DNA of 64,000 nt from NCBI RefSeq assembly GCF_002994745.2, contig NC_037094.1:15627501-15691500 (forward strand). Reading direction: 5' to 3'. Positions 1 through 12,948 of this stretch are shown piece by piece; position 1 is the stretch's first letter, and the number at the start of each line of letters is the position of its first letter. The translations under genes and the position numbers were made by a program. This DNA is from Rosa chinensis (lineage: Eukaryota > Streptophyta > Magnoliopsida > Rosales > Rosaceae). The notes beneath the pieces were generated by a model, which ran no database searches, was not told the origin of the DNA, and was given only the letters and a program-made list of their open reading frames with translations.

Positions 1-420
1 TGCTGTTGGTGAGAGTAGTTTTCTAGTGTTGGTGAGAGTAATATTTGTTGTTGGTGAGAGTAATATTTGTTGTTGGTGAGAGTAGCTTTTGATATTGGTG
101 ACAGTAGCTTTTGTTGGTGGGGATAGTAGATTTTCGTTTTGGGAAGCATAGGTTATTTGGTAAGTAGTAGCTTTTATTGTTAGTGATAGTAGTTTTTGTT
201 ATCTCATTGAAGGTTGTCGGAAATCTTACTAGAGTAGCTTTTGTTGCTAGTGATAGTAGCTTTTGTGACCTCGCCGGAGATTGCCGGAAATTTCATCAGA
301 GTAGCTTTTGTTACTAGCTACAGTAGCTTTTGGTGTCAATGACAGTAGCTTTTGTGTTCTCCGGAAGTTGGTCGGAGTTCATCGGAAACCTGCCGGAGTT
401 CGGCCGGAGACCTCGCCAGT
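1..420. repeat. degenerate tandem repeat, unit about 27-30 bp
   Basis: The core GTTGGTGAGAGTA followed by GCTTTTG or ATATTTG recurs from the first base. It is regular to about 130 and then increasingly diverged (GTGATAGTAGCTTTTG) to about 350. From 350 to 420 the sequence becomes a GC-richer stretch repeating CCGGA and TCGGA motifs. The array is cut by the window start, so its true length is unknown. No reading frame of note crosses it. It may be part of a larger transposon or a small satellite. Confidence 0.6.
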
Positions 421-753
421 GAGAAGAGAGAGAATGAATGTTGATTTTGTACTCTAGTGGCATTTATGTAAATATATTAGTTTTTCATATCCAAAATATA
501 ATATCTTTTTTAATCTAGTGGCATTATGAAGGGAAAAAAAAAACTAATTTGTGGCCTTATGGCTAAAAAAACATTGTAAGATGCACTTATATGTAATTAA
601 ACCTAAAATATATAGGAATGATCATGGACTCTGATTTGTACATAAGGACCATACTTAATACCAAACACAAATTTATATGCAGCCCTGTGGTTAAGGCCCA
701 TGTTTCTTTACCCTGAGGTCATTAGTGATTACTGTGATTTGATCAAGGACAAA
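421..753. other. AT-rich intergenic, nothing recognised
   Basis: AT-rich sequence between the tandem repeat and the Mutator-like element. I see no gene, RNA or paired repeat here. Confidence 0.4.
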
Positions 754-1269
754 TAATAATAAGGGCTAAATACTGTTTAGTATCTTGTGGTATGGGTCAA
801 CCATCGATTCAGTCCCTCGACTTTCAATTTCATCAAAAACACCCCTATAGTATCATATTCTCGTCCAATAAGCCCATCCGACTCAATTCCGTCAATTTCA
901 GACGTTAAGTGCTGACATGGCATTTCCAACTCATCAAAAATGGGGCCCACACGGAAGTGAAATTTCCAAACTGACCCTGGCCAATCAAATATGGAAAAAT
1001 CCAAAATAAATTTCAAACTTCGTGGTTAGGGAGACTCAAACCCCTCCCCCACACATTTGCAAATGAAAGCACCAACCACCAGACCAATTGCTTGGTATTG
1101 GTATATTGCAAAAAAAAAAGAACATATATCTGCATAATAGTTTTTTTTTTTTTTTTAAACACGGATCCACCCACCTCTCTCCTCCTCTCCTCTTCTTCTT
1201 CCTCTTCTGCCATGAAAAAGGGCCAAAAGTTTGATACTTTAATTCCCAGAAGATTGGTAACTATGTGTT

Positions 1270-1754
1270 ACTATGGTACACGTCGCAGAGGATAAGAGTT
1301 TTCCCAGGGAAAACCGTACCGAGCAAAGCCGTCGCCAGACTTGCAGGCAAGCTCCGCGTGCTCGACATCGACGACGCCTCCGGTGACTGGTCGCCTATAA
1401 CGCCGCTCTCGATCGTTATACAGCATAGTGGGTGCATCTTCTTCACTAGCATTTTTCGAAACGCAACCAATTCAAACCAGAGCAACGATTGGACGGATCA
1501 AGTTTTTTAATTTCCCATTCTGGGTTTGGTTAAGCTGAAGAAGAAGAAGAAAAGGAGTATCTACAACAGAAGAAGAAGGAGCAGATAATAAATGCTAATG
1601 TGAAGCATCAATCGCAATCAAAAATAAATGAAATGAAAATGAGAATGCAGCTGGCATGCACAAATCACCAGTTACCAAAACTTAGGCTCTCTGAAACTGG
1701 GAGTGAAAGAGAAGCTATAGACGAATTACCTGTGAGCAGCTCTGAAACTGAGAC

Positions 1755-1819
<65 letters not shown>

Positions 1820-1870
1820 TTGGGTTACAGAGAAAGTGGAGGAAGATTATTATAATGAGGAGCAAAGGAG
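1270..1870 (-). pseudogene. probable captured 5' end of a host gene inside the Mutator-like element
   Basis: Read on the minus strand, the centre of the element looks like a plant transcript leader. It has a (CT)n tract at 1757-1809, a possible splice acceptor (TCTGTTGTAG) near 1566, and then a GC-rich open frame. That frame extends from upstream of an ATG at 1437 and begins MHPLCCI. It closes at 1261, so at most about 60 residues remain and no domain is complete. A short MHPxCC start is known at the beginning of some plant oxysterol-binding-related proteins, but that resemblance is from memory and weak. The contrast in base composition with the AT-rich surroundings supports capture from elsewhere. 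Confidence 0.4.
1757..1809. repeat. (GA)n microsatellite
   Basis: Uninterrupted GA dinucleotides, about 26 units, on the plus strand. On the minus strand this is the CT tract of the presumed captured leader. Confidence 0.95.
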
Positions 1871-2211
1871 GAGCTTCTTCCTCTGAGGAAGAAGAAGAGG
1901 AGAGGAGGAGAGAGGTGGGTGGATCCCTTTTTTTTTAAGAAAAAAAAACTATTATGCAGATATATGTTCTTTTTGTTTGCAATATACCAATACCAAGCAA
2001 TTGGTTTGGTGGTTGGTGCTTTCATTTGCAAATGTGTGGGGAAGGGGTTCGAGTCTCCCCAACCACGAAGTCTCCGAATTGAGTCGGATGGGCCTATTGG
2101 ACGAGAATATGATACTATAGGGGTGTTTTTAATGAAATTAAAAATCGAGGGACTGAATCGATGATTGGCCCATACCACAGGATACTAAACAGTATTTAGC
2201 CCTAATAATAA

Positions 2212-3119
2212 AATTAAATTTTACACCATAGTCGACCAGAAAAGATCAGTACTAAAGTCTCTTCGTCTTCTCGTCCAATTATTAGGCTAAGAATATGTAT
2301 TGCTTGGTGATCGATATAATAGCTAGGGATCAAGGGTATTTACAGGCATACAAGTACTATGACCCTTCCATAAAGGAAACTTAGCCCTAATTACTTTAGG
2401 ATAATTAATTTTCCTAGAAAAAAAAAGGAAATAGGTTTCTGGATTGGAGAGTAATCAAGTCCATACTGTTAACGCTTTCGACTCAGCTCTGATTTACTTT
2501 CTATAAATGAATCATCATCATTTTTCATATTACCTTGCGTGTCTTCTTGGACATAAGGTTCATTATTTGTTCGGCAATCATGCAAGAATTCTAGCTTTTT
2601 TTTTAATACGAAAGATAACTTATATTAGATATGGAAAAGCAAGAATTTTAGTTCTCCAACTAGTATATACATTTAAAACTAAAAAGATACAAAGTCTTTT
2701 TAATTTGAACACTGACTATAGACATAAATTATAGGTTTTGAAGCAATCTAGCCAATATGTTTCCTAGCCTAAGTGCTTCGTTCATGACTTCATGGTCTCG
2801 ATCAATGGCGGAGTCAGAGTTTTACATTAGGTGAGGCCACCGGGAGTCAAGAAAAAATCTGGAAGTTTTCTTTTCCGAATGGGATGTATAAGGATTAGAA
2901 GGAGAGGCTAGTTTTTTAGATCTTTTTTGTCATGTAGTTAGTACGTCACTACGTCTACATGCATGGGCAGAGTTGGAGTTATTTGGAATCAATCAGTTGG
3001 CTTATTTGGAAGGGGAGGCCAGGGATAATCTGAAGCATGAAGGCAAAATGGAGGAAAGAAAACAAATGCTGAAGAGTGGTTAATTAATTACATGATTTTA
3101 AGACCGCAAGGTCGAATGG
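2212..3119. other. intergenic, no gene recognised
   Basis: AT-rich sequence with several short open frames that resemble nothing known. The stretch at about 2800-2870 (GGCGGAGTCAGAG) resembles a transposon end, but I could not find its partner or a target duplication. Confidence 0.35.
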
Positions 3120-3123
3120 GAAT

Positions 3124-3567
3124 TTGGGAATCCATCTTACTGTTGTGCAGAGGGACAGAAATCAAAGACGGACGCCTCCAGATGAACTAAATGTGAAAGT
3201 CAATGTAGATGCAGCAATTGATTCTAAGAATGGTAAATCGAGTGTGGGTATAGTGATTAGAGATGAAAGTGCGTCACTTAAGAGTGCTGCTCAGAGGACT
3301 ATTCAAGGTACACCTACTGTTCTCGCTTTGGGATGTAGAAGGATTTAAAAGGTTGAATTAGAATGTGATGCTACTAACGTGATAATGGCCCTCATCAAGT
3401 CAGAGTTAGATCTTAGTTTGGAAGGTGGTATATTTGAAGAAATTAAGCTTCTATTGTCAAAGTTTGAGTTCATTCCTTGGAGGGCAATACCTAGAGAATG
3501 CAATCACGTAGATAATAAGGTAGCAAGGATGGCTTTCAGTGGCAGGGGCATCATCTTTTGGAATTAG
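3124..3567 (+). pseudogene. LINE-type RNase H domain fragment, broken
   Basis: The frame encodes an RNase H fold of the kind found at the C-terminus of plant non-LTR retrotransposon polyproteins (RVT_3 type). Visible motifs are VNVDAAID (first catalytic Asp), VGIVIRDE, then VELECDATNVI (second acidic motif) and CNHVDNKVARMA near the end. A TAA at 3346-3348 interrupts the frame just where a stretch of the domain normally lies, so a small deletion as well as a stop has occurred. The downstream sequence (GAGGCTTTGC to about 3665) is typical of the 3' tail of such elements. No reverse transcriptase precedes it. The copy is a 5'-truncated, dead remnant. Confidence 0.75.
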
Positions 3568-3669
3568 GAGGCTGGGCCACCTTGGCTCAATGAGGCTTTG
3601 CTAGTTGAACCTCTATGGTTGTAATTGACCTAGTTTATTAATGAAATCTTTCATTTGATCAAAAACAAA

Positions 3670-5794
3670 GTGCATCATCAGAAGTTTTGGATGAAATTGA
3701 AAAACAAGAGGAGATAGTGTGTGTGTGTGTGTATTTCTGATTTCCCATTCCAATTGGCTCGTAAATTCTTATATGGTTAGTCACTTAATCATCTAAGTGA
3801 TATAACTCAAGTAATCATCACCCAGGTCATATGGCCATCCATCGATCTATGCCATGTGCTTCTGTTTCCTTCTAGTTATATTACCATCGTTTGCTTTGTC
3901 CCTTCATGTTTTGCGCTTCTTCTGACCTTTTACCTACTCCATATTTGTTAACTTAATTAGATGGTCAATTCTTGAGGTTAAATTGGATACAGAAAGAACA
4001 ATAGGTATAAGGTTAAATGAAGAGAAAGGGTGGGGGGGGGAAGGAATTTCAAGTGTAGCTGTCCACCTGGTGTGATGGGAGTCTTGTTTTCTACGGAGGG
4101 AACATCCCAACACACTCTAATGGTATTGAAGATGTGGATGGTTCATCCAACTCTCTTTGGTCTTTTCTCATCAGTTTGATCTTATTGACTTTAAAAGATA
4201 GGCTCCAACTGGAATCACATCTCTTAATATCTTATTGATTATTGAATTAGACCACTCAATTAGTAAGTTATACCATCTATTTTATTTTATTTTTATGCGA
4301 AAATTATATCATTTATTGGTAGGTATAGAACTATAGATCAATGAACAAGACCACCCTCTGGCAAGTGAGACATATTTTCACTAAGTGGTAGATGTGAAGA
4401 CCCCATGCATGATGCATCATGGTTGGTGTGTACCTTATTCTTCTAATCTTGATTTCAAATAATCTAGAATCATTAAGAATAACGTATGGCAAAAAAAATC
4501 TCAATTTGATGTGTGAAAAAAGTGAGAAGATTGGATCCCTTGTGTTCATTGGATTCCTATACACTCTTAAGGACACGGGATTTTCTTAAGAAATTATATG
4601 TTGGTTTAGTGTAAGAAAGATCAACAATCAACATTGGATTCCAAGTAGCCAATGCAACTAGTCCTAGTGGGGGTGTTGGAGAAAGATCGGCAAAAATGTT
4701 CGACAGACTGACAGGAATCTTCCATGGCTCCAATAATTGTAGTTTCCTACTCTCTCTAATACATTGCACACATGGTGTGTGATATGCAATGGGAGAAGGT
4801 ACCTATCTTGATCTGAAAATAACATGAAGGTTAATATGGTGCGGATTCTTTCCATAATACTAAGCATACTGGGATGTTAACTCACTTGTACTGACATGAT
4901 GACATAAAAAGTACAGAGTTATTCACATTCACTCAAAAGTCATAATATGCATTCTTCTTGTGAGGATGTAAAATATATTAAAGTACAAAATATAGCTCAA
5001 ACAACTTTGTAAGAGATTTTTAGTGTTGAAATGTTCATTGAGAATGTGCGTTCAATGCTCCTTTTTTTTTATTGTTTTTGGTGGGAGTTTTTTGCCAATG
5101 ATAATTTCGTCGGCAAAAATGTGTCCTTTTTATTTTATTTTTCTTAGAAACAGTTGTCGATCTTCATTTATGAAGCTAAAGATAATGTTTATTTTACAAA
5201 CATGCATCCTGAGAGGAAGATGCGTGTATTAATGTATGTATTGTTGTTGTCATAACACATGTAGCTTCGAATATGACATCTCTCTTTCGGATACTACTTC
5301 ACATTCGTTAGAGGAATACACAACATTAAAGACAGTCATCTCCCCCCTAATATGTGCAAATAACTACTCGAATTAGAGAGAAGCAAACAAAACCCACCAA
5401 ATTAAGAAAATGGGCGTTTTTGGAATCTTGTTTGTGACAGAAGTGAAATGAAATGGAGAAGGGATGGGGTTGATATAGTTGAGATCGATTGAATGTGGCC
5501 AGAGGTGCAAGCATGAATCTTGTTGTCGCTTTCCTTTATCCAGCTCACAACTCTTGTTGGGAGCTTGACATGCCTCTCTGAACAAACCCACATGAAATTA
5601 TTAAATGGAAATTTTGTATAATTTTCAATTAGTAGCACACCAAATATCACAGATCGACTTGAAGAAGAAAGCTTCAAAACAAAGCCTAACACCTACAAAA
5701 AGGGGCATTCCCCATTCCCCATTTCACAGTTTTCATCCTTCCTTGCTCTCTCTTCCTCTTTAGCCTCCCAAGCCTTTGTTTTCTATAGTCGAAA
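3670..5794. other. intergenic and upstream region of the tubulin gene
   Basis: AT-rich sequence with a short (GT)n at about 3717-3732 and a G8 run near 4033. I see no coding signature on either strand. The last 100 bases before the tubulin start are pyrimidine-rich (CTCTCTCTTCCTC, near 5747) and probably form its 5' leader; no convincing TATA box was identified. Confidence 0.4.
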
Positions 5795-8120
<2,326 letters not shown>

Positions 8121-8440
8121 GGACAAAACTAAGTTTTGGGTTGGGAAGAAAAATCAACTATATATGTAATGTTATTGGCTCTCTATTGAGCTTAATTAAT
8201 TTTGAGCTTATGCAATTGTGCTTGATTATTTTGCTTGTCAATAAGGGGGGTTATTGTAAACTGTTCATGGGGATTTGTTGTCATCGTGATGTTGTGAATA
8301 TATGATGGTTGCATTTTATGTAATTTCTCATTCTGATTACATCTTAAGTAATGTGCAATATTTCATGGATAGATAGGAAGAGTAATGGACAAAGGGAAAG
8401 GGGAAGGATTAAAAACAAAAAAAGAGTAAAAACATCTTAA

Positions 8441-8465
8441 TGCGGTGAAGGTGGATCGAACACCT

Positions 8466-8508
<43 letters not shown>

Positions 8509-8513
8509 CCCGC
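8441..8513 (-). tRNA. trnF-GAA: tRNA-Phe (GAA)
   Basis: The minus strand folds as a 73-nt tRNA beginning GCGGGGATAGCTCAGTTGG, with anticodon GAA at 8478-8480 and no intron. Box A and box B (GTTCGATCC) are intact. A T5 run on the transcribed strand about 10 nt past the 3' end (8428-8432) can terminate Pol III. The T stem is AGGTG/CACCT; from memory the common plant nuclear tRNA-Phe has GCGTG/CACGC, so both changed pairs are compensated. Confidence 0.96.
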
Positions 8514-8870
8514 AGTTATTATGTTCTTCTGTTCGATTTTATTTGTTTAGTAAGATGACTGTATACTATACTAGGATGCCAGTTCCTTTTTACACATGAC
8601 CAATAATTATTTTGTGGTCTGAGGTCTGAACCTACATCTGGCTTGTTAAGTGAACGAATCGAGTGATACGGTGTACAACCAATTTTTAAAAATTGAACTC
8701 GACTCCTTTAAGCAACAAGTTATGCTTGATGCGACTAAATTCGTAATTTATTATATATATATTGTTAATTATAAATGAAAGGCTAATTAATTATTGTTAA
8801 CTTCTCCGATCTAGCCAACTAGCATTTTATCTAGTGGATGAGATTCCAACTTTGGATTGCTCCTCCTTAC
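8514..8870. other. intergenic, nothing recognised
   Basis: AT-rich sequence between tRNA-Phe and the Helitron-like repeats. No gene or paired repeat was seen. Confidence 0.4.
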
Positions 8871-8875
8871 TAATA

Positions 8876-9148
8876 CTAGCCTTCCTATATGCATGCTCCG
8901 CAATTTCTTTTTTCTTTGAGAAAATAAAGAAGAAATTGAATGAATTAAAACAGTTATTGTATAGAGAAAATAGTGGAAGCGAAAACTTAGTTGTGAGATT
9001 TTTTTTTCTAAATCAAATTTTATTTTACAATTGTCATATTTACCCCTATGATATAATTAGTTTTCAAAGTTTTTAATCTTTTAGGTTTATATCTATCGAA
9101 ATTTTTGGTTTTAACTAACAAAGTCTCTTCTCTTAATAAAATACTAGA
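8876..9148 (-). mobile_element. Helitron-like repeat, copy 1 of 3
   Basis: On the minus strand this begins TCTAGTATTTTATTAAGAG, the TC-type AT-rich start of many plant Helitrons, and ends at a CTAG (8876-8879). It shares most of its length with copy 2, including TTATTGTA near the middle and the ATATTTACCC motif. No helicase gene is present. The 3' hairpin expected of a Helitron is not clear, so the class is tentative. Confidence 0.4.
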
Positions 9149-9246
9149 CTAACCCTTGGGCAAAATATTTAAGCAATACCTAGTAGCCAAGCACATACTT
9201 TAATCTAATGAAGAAGCATGAACCCTATGAATGTAAGCGGTCTCTT

Positions 9247-9538
9247 ATACTGGCTTTCTTCATACATGCTCTGCCTGCATGTATAATTTTTTTTTTTAAG
9301 AAAATGAAAAAAAAAAGATGAAATAAAACAGTTATTGTAGAGAGAAAATAGTATGAGAGAAAAGTGGGGGTTGTTGGATCATTTCTTTTTAATTTTTTTT
9401 AATAAAAATATATTTTGTAATTATCATATTTACCCTTATGATTTAATTTACCCTCAAAGTTTTTTAATATTTCAGGGTTAAATCTGTCAAAATTTTTAAT
9501 TTTGGCTAACAAAACCTCTTCTCTTAATAATAACTAGA
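9247..9538 (-). mobile_element. Helitron-like repeat, copy 2 of 3
   Basis: Direct repeat of copy 1, starting on the minus strand at TCTAGTTATTATTAAGAG (9538) and ending near 9247. It diverges from copy 1 mainly in homopolymer lengths. The pair could be two insertions or one tandem duplication. Confidence 0.4.
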
Positions 9539-9599
9539 CTCCAAACACACCCTATTGGGTGTGGATAATTACTTGGAAAGTTATTCCACAGAATGTGGA

Positions 9600-9783
9600 G
9601 AAAATTGCTGCGCATATTTTGTTTTTAATTTTTGATTTCTTTTGTTTTTATTTTATTTGTGAATTGACTATTTTGTCTTTCTCAAATATTTCAGTTCAAA
9701 TATTTTTTTTATATTTGAGAGATAATTTGGTAAAATTTTTCTGTTTTGAGTGACAAACTTTCTTCTCTTAATAATAGTATAGA
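9600..9783 (-). mobile_element. Helitron-like repeat, copy 3 (truncated)
   Basis: Starts on the minus strand with TCTATACTATTATTAAGAG (9783), the same terminal signature as copies 1 and 2. Only the terminal 100 or so bases align well. The lower boundary is a guess. Confidence 0.35.
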
Positions 9784-9899
9784 TATAGATAAATAAATAG
9801 AAAACTTCACAAAATTTTTTTAATTAAAAAATCTAGTAAGCAACTCAGTTACCTAATTCGTACAAATATTTTATTTCAATTATTATTTTTGTAAGAAAT

Positions 9900-10823
9900 T
9901 AGAGGTGGCAAACGGGCCACTAAGCACGAGCACTGCATGGGCCCGGCACTCTTAAAAGCGGCCCAGCACGGCCCAAGCCCGTTAGTGGCCCGGCAAGACC
10001 CGAGCACGTTAGAATAACGGGTCGGGCTGAGCCTAAGAATATTGGCCCGGCCCGGCCCGAGCCCGTAATGGGCCCGGCACGACCCGAGCACGACATATTG
10101 TGGCCCGGCCCATTACAAACACAAAATTTCATTTTGTTTTTAAAAACATTAAAAAACTACAATGATGAGATTTGAATATGAGACCTTTTTATTTAAAATC
10201 TCATGACAATTCCACCAATGCTTTCTTTTATATTGTCAAAATAATGAAACAAAACATTATATCCTTGTTTTGACATAAGTATTTTTTCTAAATATTAAAT
10301 ATATGTTTATTCATAAAGACTAATCTCATAATAATACAACTATAGAATGAAGGAAAGAATAATATATACTAAATCTTCATTATATTAATAAAGATTAATC
10401 TCACAATAATATACTAAAAACAATATATTTTGAGTTTTTTTTTTCTTTCTTTCTTATAGTGGCATATAAAAAATTATTAGAAATCTAATCTTAAAAAGCT
10501 AAGATTAAGAAAAACGTTGTAGAACTTAATTTATTTTAATTTTCTAAATAGTTAAATAAAATTAATTTTTATTTGTTCAAATTAAGATTTTTAAATCGTG
10601 CTTTATAGTGGGTAGGCACGAGCACGGCCCGTTATTGACCCGGCACGAGCACGGCCCCGCACGATATGGGCTTGGGCCATTGGCCAGGCCGGGTCGGGCT
10701 TAATGTTTAAGTAAATGGGCCGGCACGAGTCCGGTAAGATAATAAATGGGCTGGCCCAAACACGGCACGAAGCACGACTAGGCCCGCTTAAAATGGGTCG
10801 GGCAGGCCCGTTTGCCACCTCTA
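9900..10823. mobile_element. non-autonomous hAT element with GC-rich ends
   Basis: Terminal inverted repeats read TAGAGGTGGCAAACGGGC and the inverse GCCCGTTTGCCACCTCTA. They are flanked by a perfect 8-bp duplication TAAGAAAT (9892-9899 and 10824-10831), the hAT signature. The outer 200 bp on each side are dense repeats of GGCCCGGC and GCACGAGC motifs. The centre is AT-rich and has no transposase frame. Confidence 0.9.
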
Positions 10824-10831
10824 TAAGAAAT

Positions 10832-11198
10832 ATAAAAGTGAAATTGATTTAGCCATATAAACTGTGCTTGAGCAAACAAACCAAGCTTCATAAGTAATTA
10901 ATCAGAGTTTGATCCTAATTTGAGCAATCTCATGACTCGAGAGCTTACAAACTTACGCGTGGAGCATACCAAATCTCAAGTTTGGCTTCTTTCATTTACA
11001 AGTCATGCACTTTCAAATTAGCTAAACTCAAACTTAGCTCAATATGAACTCGAATTGTACCAACCAACTAATGAACAATCTTATTGCAAAATTATTGTTA
11101 AATCCTGTGGTAAACTTGTGGTTATAAGGTACATTGATCATTTGTTAAATATAATTCTTCTTAAATATGATTCTGTTCTGTGGGAACAGTTATCAAAT
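10832..11198. other. intergenic, nothing recognised
   Basis: AT-rich sequence between the hAT element and tRNA-Cys. No gene seen. Confidence 0.4.
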
Positions 11199-11270
11199 GG
11201 GTCCATAGCTCAGTGGTAGAGCATTTGACTGCAGATCAAGAGGTCACCGGTTCGAACCCGGTTGGGCCCT
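11199..11270 (+). tRNA. trnC-GCA: tRNA-Cys (GCA)
   Basis: 72-nt cloverleaf starting GGGTCCATAGCTCAGTGG, with anticodon GCA at 11231-11233 in the loop CTGCAGA. The T loop is GGTTCGAACC. The acceptor stem GGGTCCA pairs with TGGGCCC with one wobble pair. A T run follows immediately (11270-11274) as a Pol III terminator. No intron. Confidence 0.97.
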
Positions 11271-11367
11271 TTTTCCATTTGTTTGTATTTCTTTCCTTTT
11301 TCTTTATTTTGTTTATTATTAACCCCGTTTCAGATTTTTTTTCTCTTCTTCATTTTAGTCTTCTAAG

Positions 11368-11555
11368 CTAAATTTTCCAAATTTCCATTGGATTTAATTT
11401 TTTTTTAATTAGTGGAATACTATACTGAAATTCAAACTTTAAACCATTTTTTTTATTTTTTTTCTTCTGTGCGAAATTTTCCCAATTACGTACCATTGGA
11501 TTTATTTATTTTTTTAATTACTGGAATACTGAGATTCAAACTTTAAACACTGTTG
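11368..11555. repeat. tandem duplication, two copies of about 80-100 bp
   Basis: The segment with ATTGGATTTA, then GGAATACT and ATTCAAACTTTAAAC occurs at about 11375-11442 and again at about 11492-11550 with small changes. It sits upstream of the F-box gene and has no coding content. Confidence 0.7.
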
Positions 11556-11754
11556 ACTAAGTTTGTTGGAGAGAATAACCAAATGCTAGTTAGTGTTAGA
11601 TTCAAACTCTTGATGATACAGTTCCCACAACCCTAGAACTCTTTCATCAAATTTTATAAATACATAAAACCTGGAACTGATCCAATAGCCGTCACGTTCA
11701 ACTAGGGTTTGAAACCTAGGATACCCACAACCCTAGAATTTAAGCATCGATCCA

Positions 11755-12948
11755 ATGAAGATGATGCCGATGAAGATGATGATATCAAGAATATACTCAC
11801 GGCTCACTGCTTGTTTTGGCCACTACGACGATCATGAGATGTGGAGTACGCAAATCCCAAATGATGTCATGGGATTAGTTCTGCAACGCCTACCTCGCCC
11901 AGATTACATCCAGTGTCGTGACGTATGCCCTACCTGGCGAGACATAATTGATAGCAGCTCTGTTGCCCCTCATCACCTTCTGCCATGGCTTTTACTCGAT
12001 TCCAAACATCTCTTCTTCATCAAAGACGGTTGCCTTGTTAGTGACCACCGGAAAATTTCGACACTCGTTAAGCCACGATGTGTTGGATCAATTGAGGGGT
12101 GGTTGATCATGCACGAATATGTTAAGAAAAGCCGCTACTTCTTGAACCCGATTACAGGTGCTCGAGTCATACTTCCTTCATCAAAATGCATTGAGAAAGA
12201 GAAAGTTGTAGCCTCTTCGGTACCAACAAGGGGGGAGCACTGTTATGTGGTGAGCCTTAATTTACTTTCTGGCCGTTTGGCTTTTTGTAGGCCGACCGAC
12301 CAATCATGGACTCCCATCGAAGCTTTCGAACCCGAAACTGAGAATGCTCTCGATTTTCGAGATGTAGAAATAGTTGAGGGAAAACTATATGCTGCAACTA
12401 GCAGTGCATTGGAATTTCTAATGGTGTTTGACATCAATTTGAATGGGGGCGTTCCTAGCTATACAGCTGAAAGGGTAGTTATGCATTACCCTAGTGATGG
12501 TGGGATAAAACTTGACTATAAGATGTACTTTCGGACTTGGTACCTGGTAAAGGATTTTGAATCACATGAATTGTTTCTTATTTTGCGTAACACAGCTCTA
12601 GCCCAGGTGACTGAAGGATTTCAAGTGTTGAAGTTGGAGCACTGTGATAGTGATGGTGGTGCTCGTTGGGAGGAGATTGTTGACCTTGGTAGTCGGATAT
12701 TGTTTGTGAGCATGCTTAACAATAAATGCATCTCTTGCGAGAGAGGGCTTGGTGGCACCAATGATAAGGCACTTGAAAGAAACTGCATTTATTTTGCTTT
12801 TGATTGGCATAGTACTGAAACATCACCTATAGTCGACTTTGGGGTGTTTTCCCTGACAAAGAGGAGCGTCAAACCCTTGAGTTGTCCTATAAATCATTTG
12901 AGCCGAGAGTTGAATCAAATTGTGTGGTTTACACCAAATCCTTGGTAG
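11755..12948 (+). CDS. F-box protein with C-terminal DUF295-like region, single exon
   Basis: 397 residues, uninterrupted. An F-box is visible at about residues 32-75 (IPNDVMGLVLQRLPRPD, then CRDVCPTWRDI). Such a domain would bind SKP1 in an SCF ubiquitin ligase. The C-terminal part has the ERNCIYFAFD type motif near residue 345 and a following block characteristic of DUF295 F-box proteins of plants. The middle probably forms a beta-propeller-like substrate region. Several ATGs lie close together at the start (MKMMPMKMM), so the true initiator may be a few codons downstream. The target is unknown. Intronless structure is common in this fast-evolving family. No lesion is seen. Confidence 0.85.
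   Translation: MKMMPMKMMISRIYSRLTACFGHYDDHEMWSTQIPNDVMGLVLQRLPRPDYIQCRDVCPTWRDIIDSSSVAPHHLLPWLLLDSKHLFFIKDGCLVSDHRKISTLVKPRCVGSIEGWLIMHEYVKKSRYFLNPITGARVILPSSKCIEKEKVVASSVPTRGEHCYVVSLNLLSGRLAFCRPTDQSWTPIEAFEPETENALDFRDVEIVEGKLYAATSSALEFLMVFDINLNGGVPSYTAERVVMHYPSDGGIKLDYKMYFRTWYLVKDFESHELFLILRNTALAQVTEGFQVLKLEHCDSDGGARWEEIVDLGSRILFVSMLNNKCISCERGLGGTNDKALERNCIYFAFDWHSTETSPIVDFGVFSLTKRSVKPLSCPINHLSRELNQIVWFTPNPW

Larger units (their letters stand above)
763..2202. mobile_element. non-autonomous Mutator-like element with long inverted arms
   Basis: The element starts GGGCTAAATACTG and ends with the inverse CAGTATTTAGCCC. It is flanked by a perfect 9-bp direct repeat TAATAATAA (754-762 and 2203-2211), the target-site length typical of Mutator-like elements. 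The arms are long inverted repeats: roughly 763-1212 against 1874-2202. The right arm lacks about 120 bp present at about 895-1020 in the left. The unique centre (1213-1873) encodes no transposase. It holds a CT-rich leader and a short GC-rich open frame on the minus strand that look like the start of a host gene, so this is a Pack-MULE candidate. A sibling of the family lies at 45400-45823. Confidence 0.85.

Noticed and set aside
1665..1865. Ser-Leu repeat protein frame
   Set aside because: It is a translation of the (GA)n/(CT)n microsatellite.
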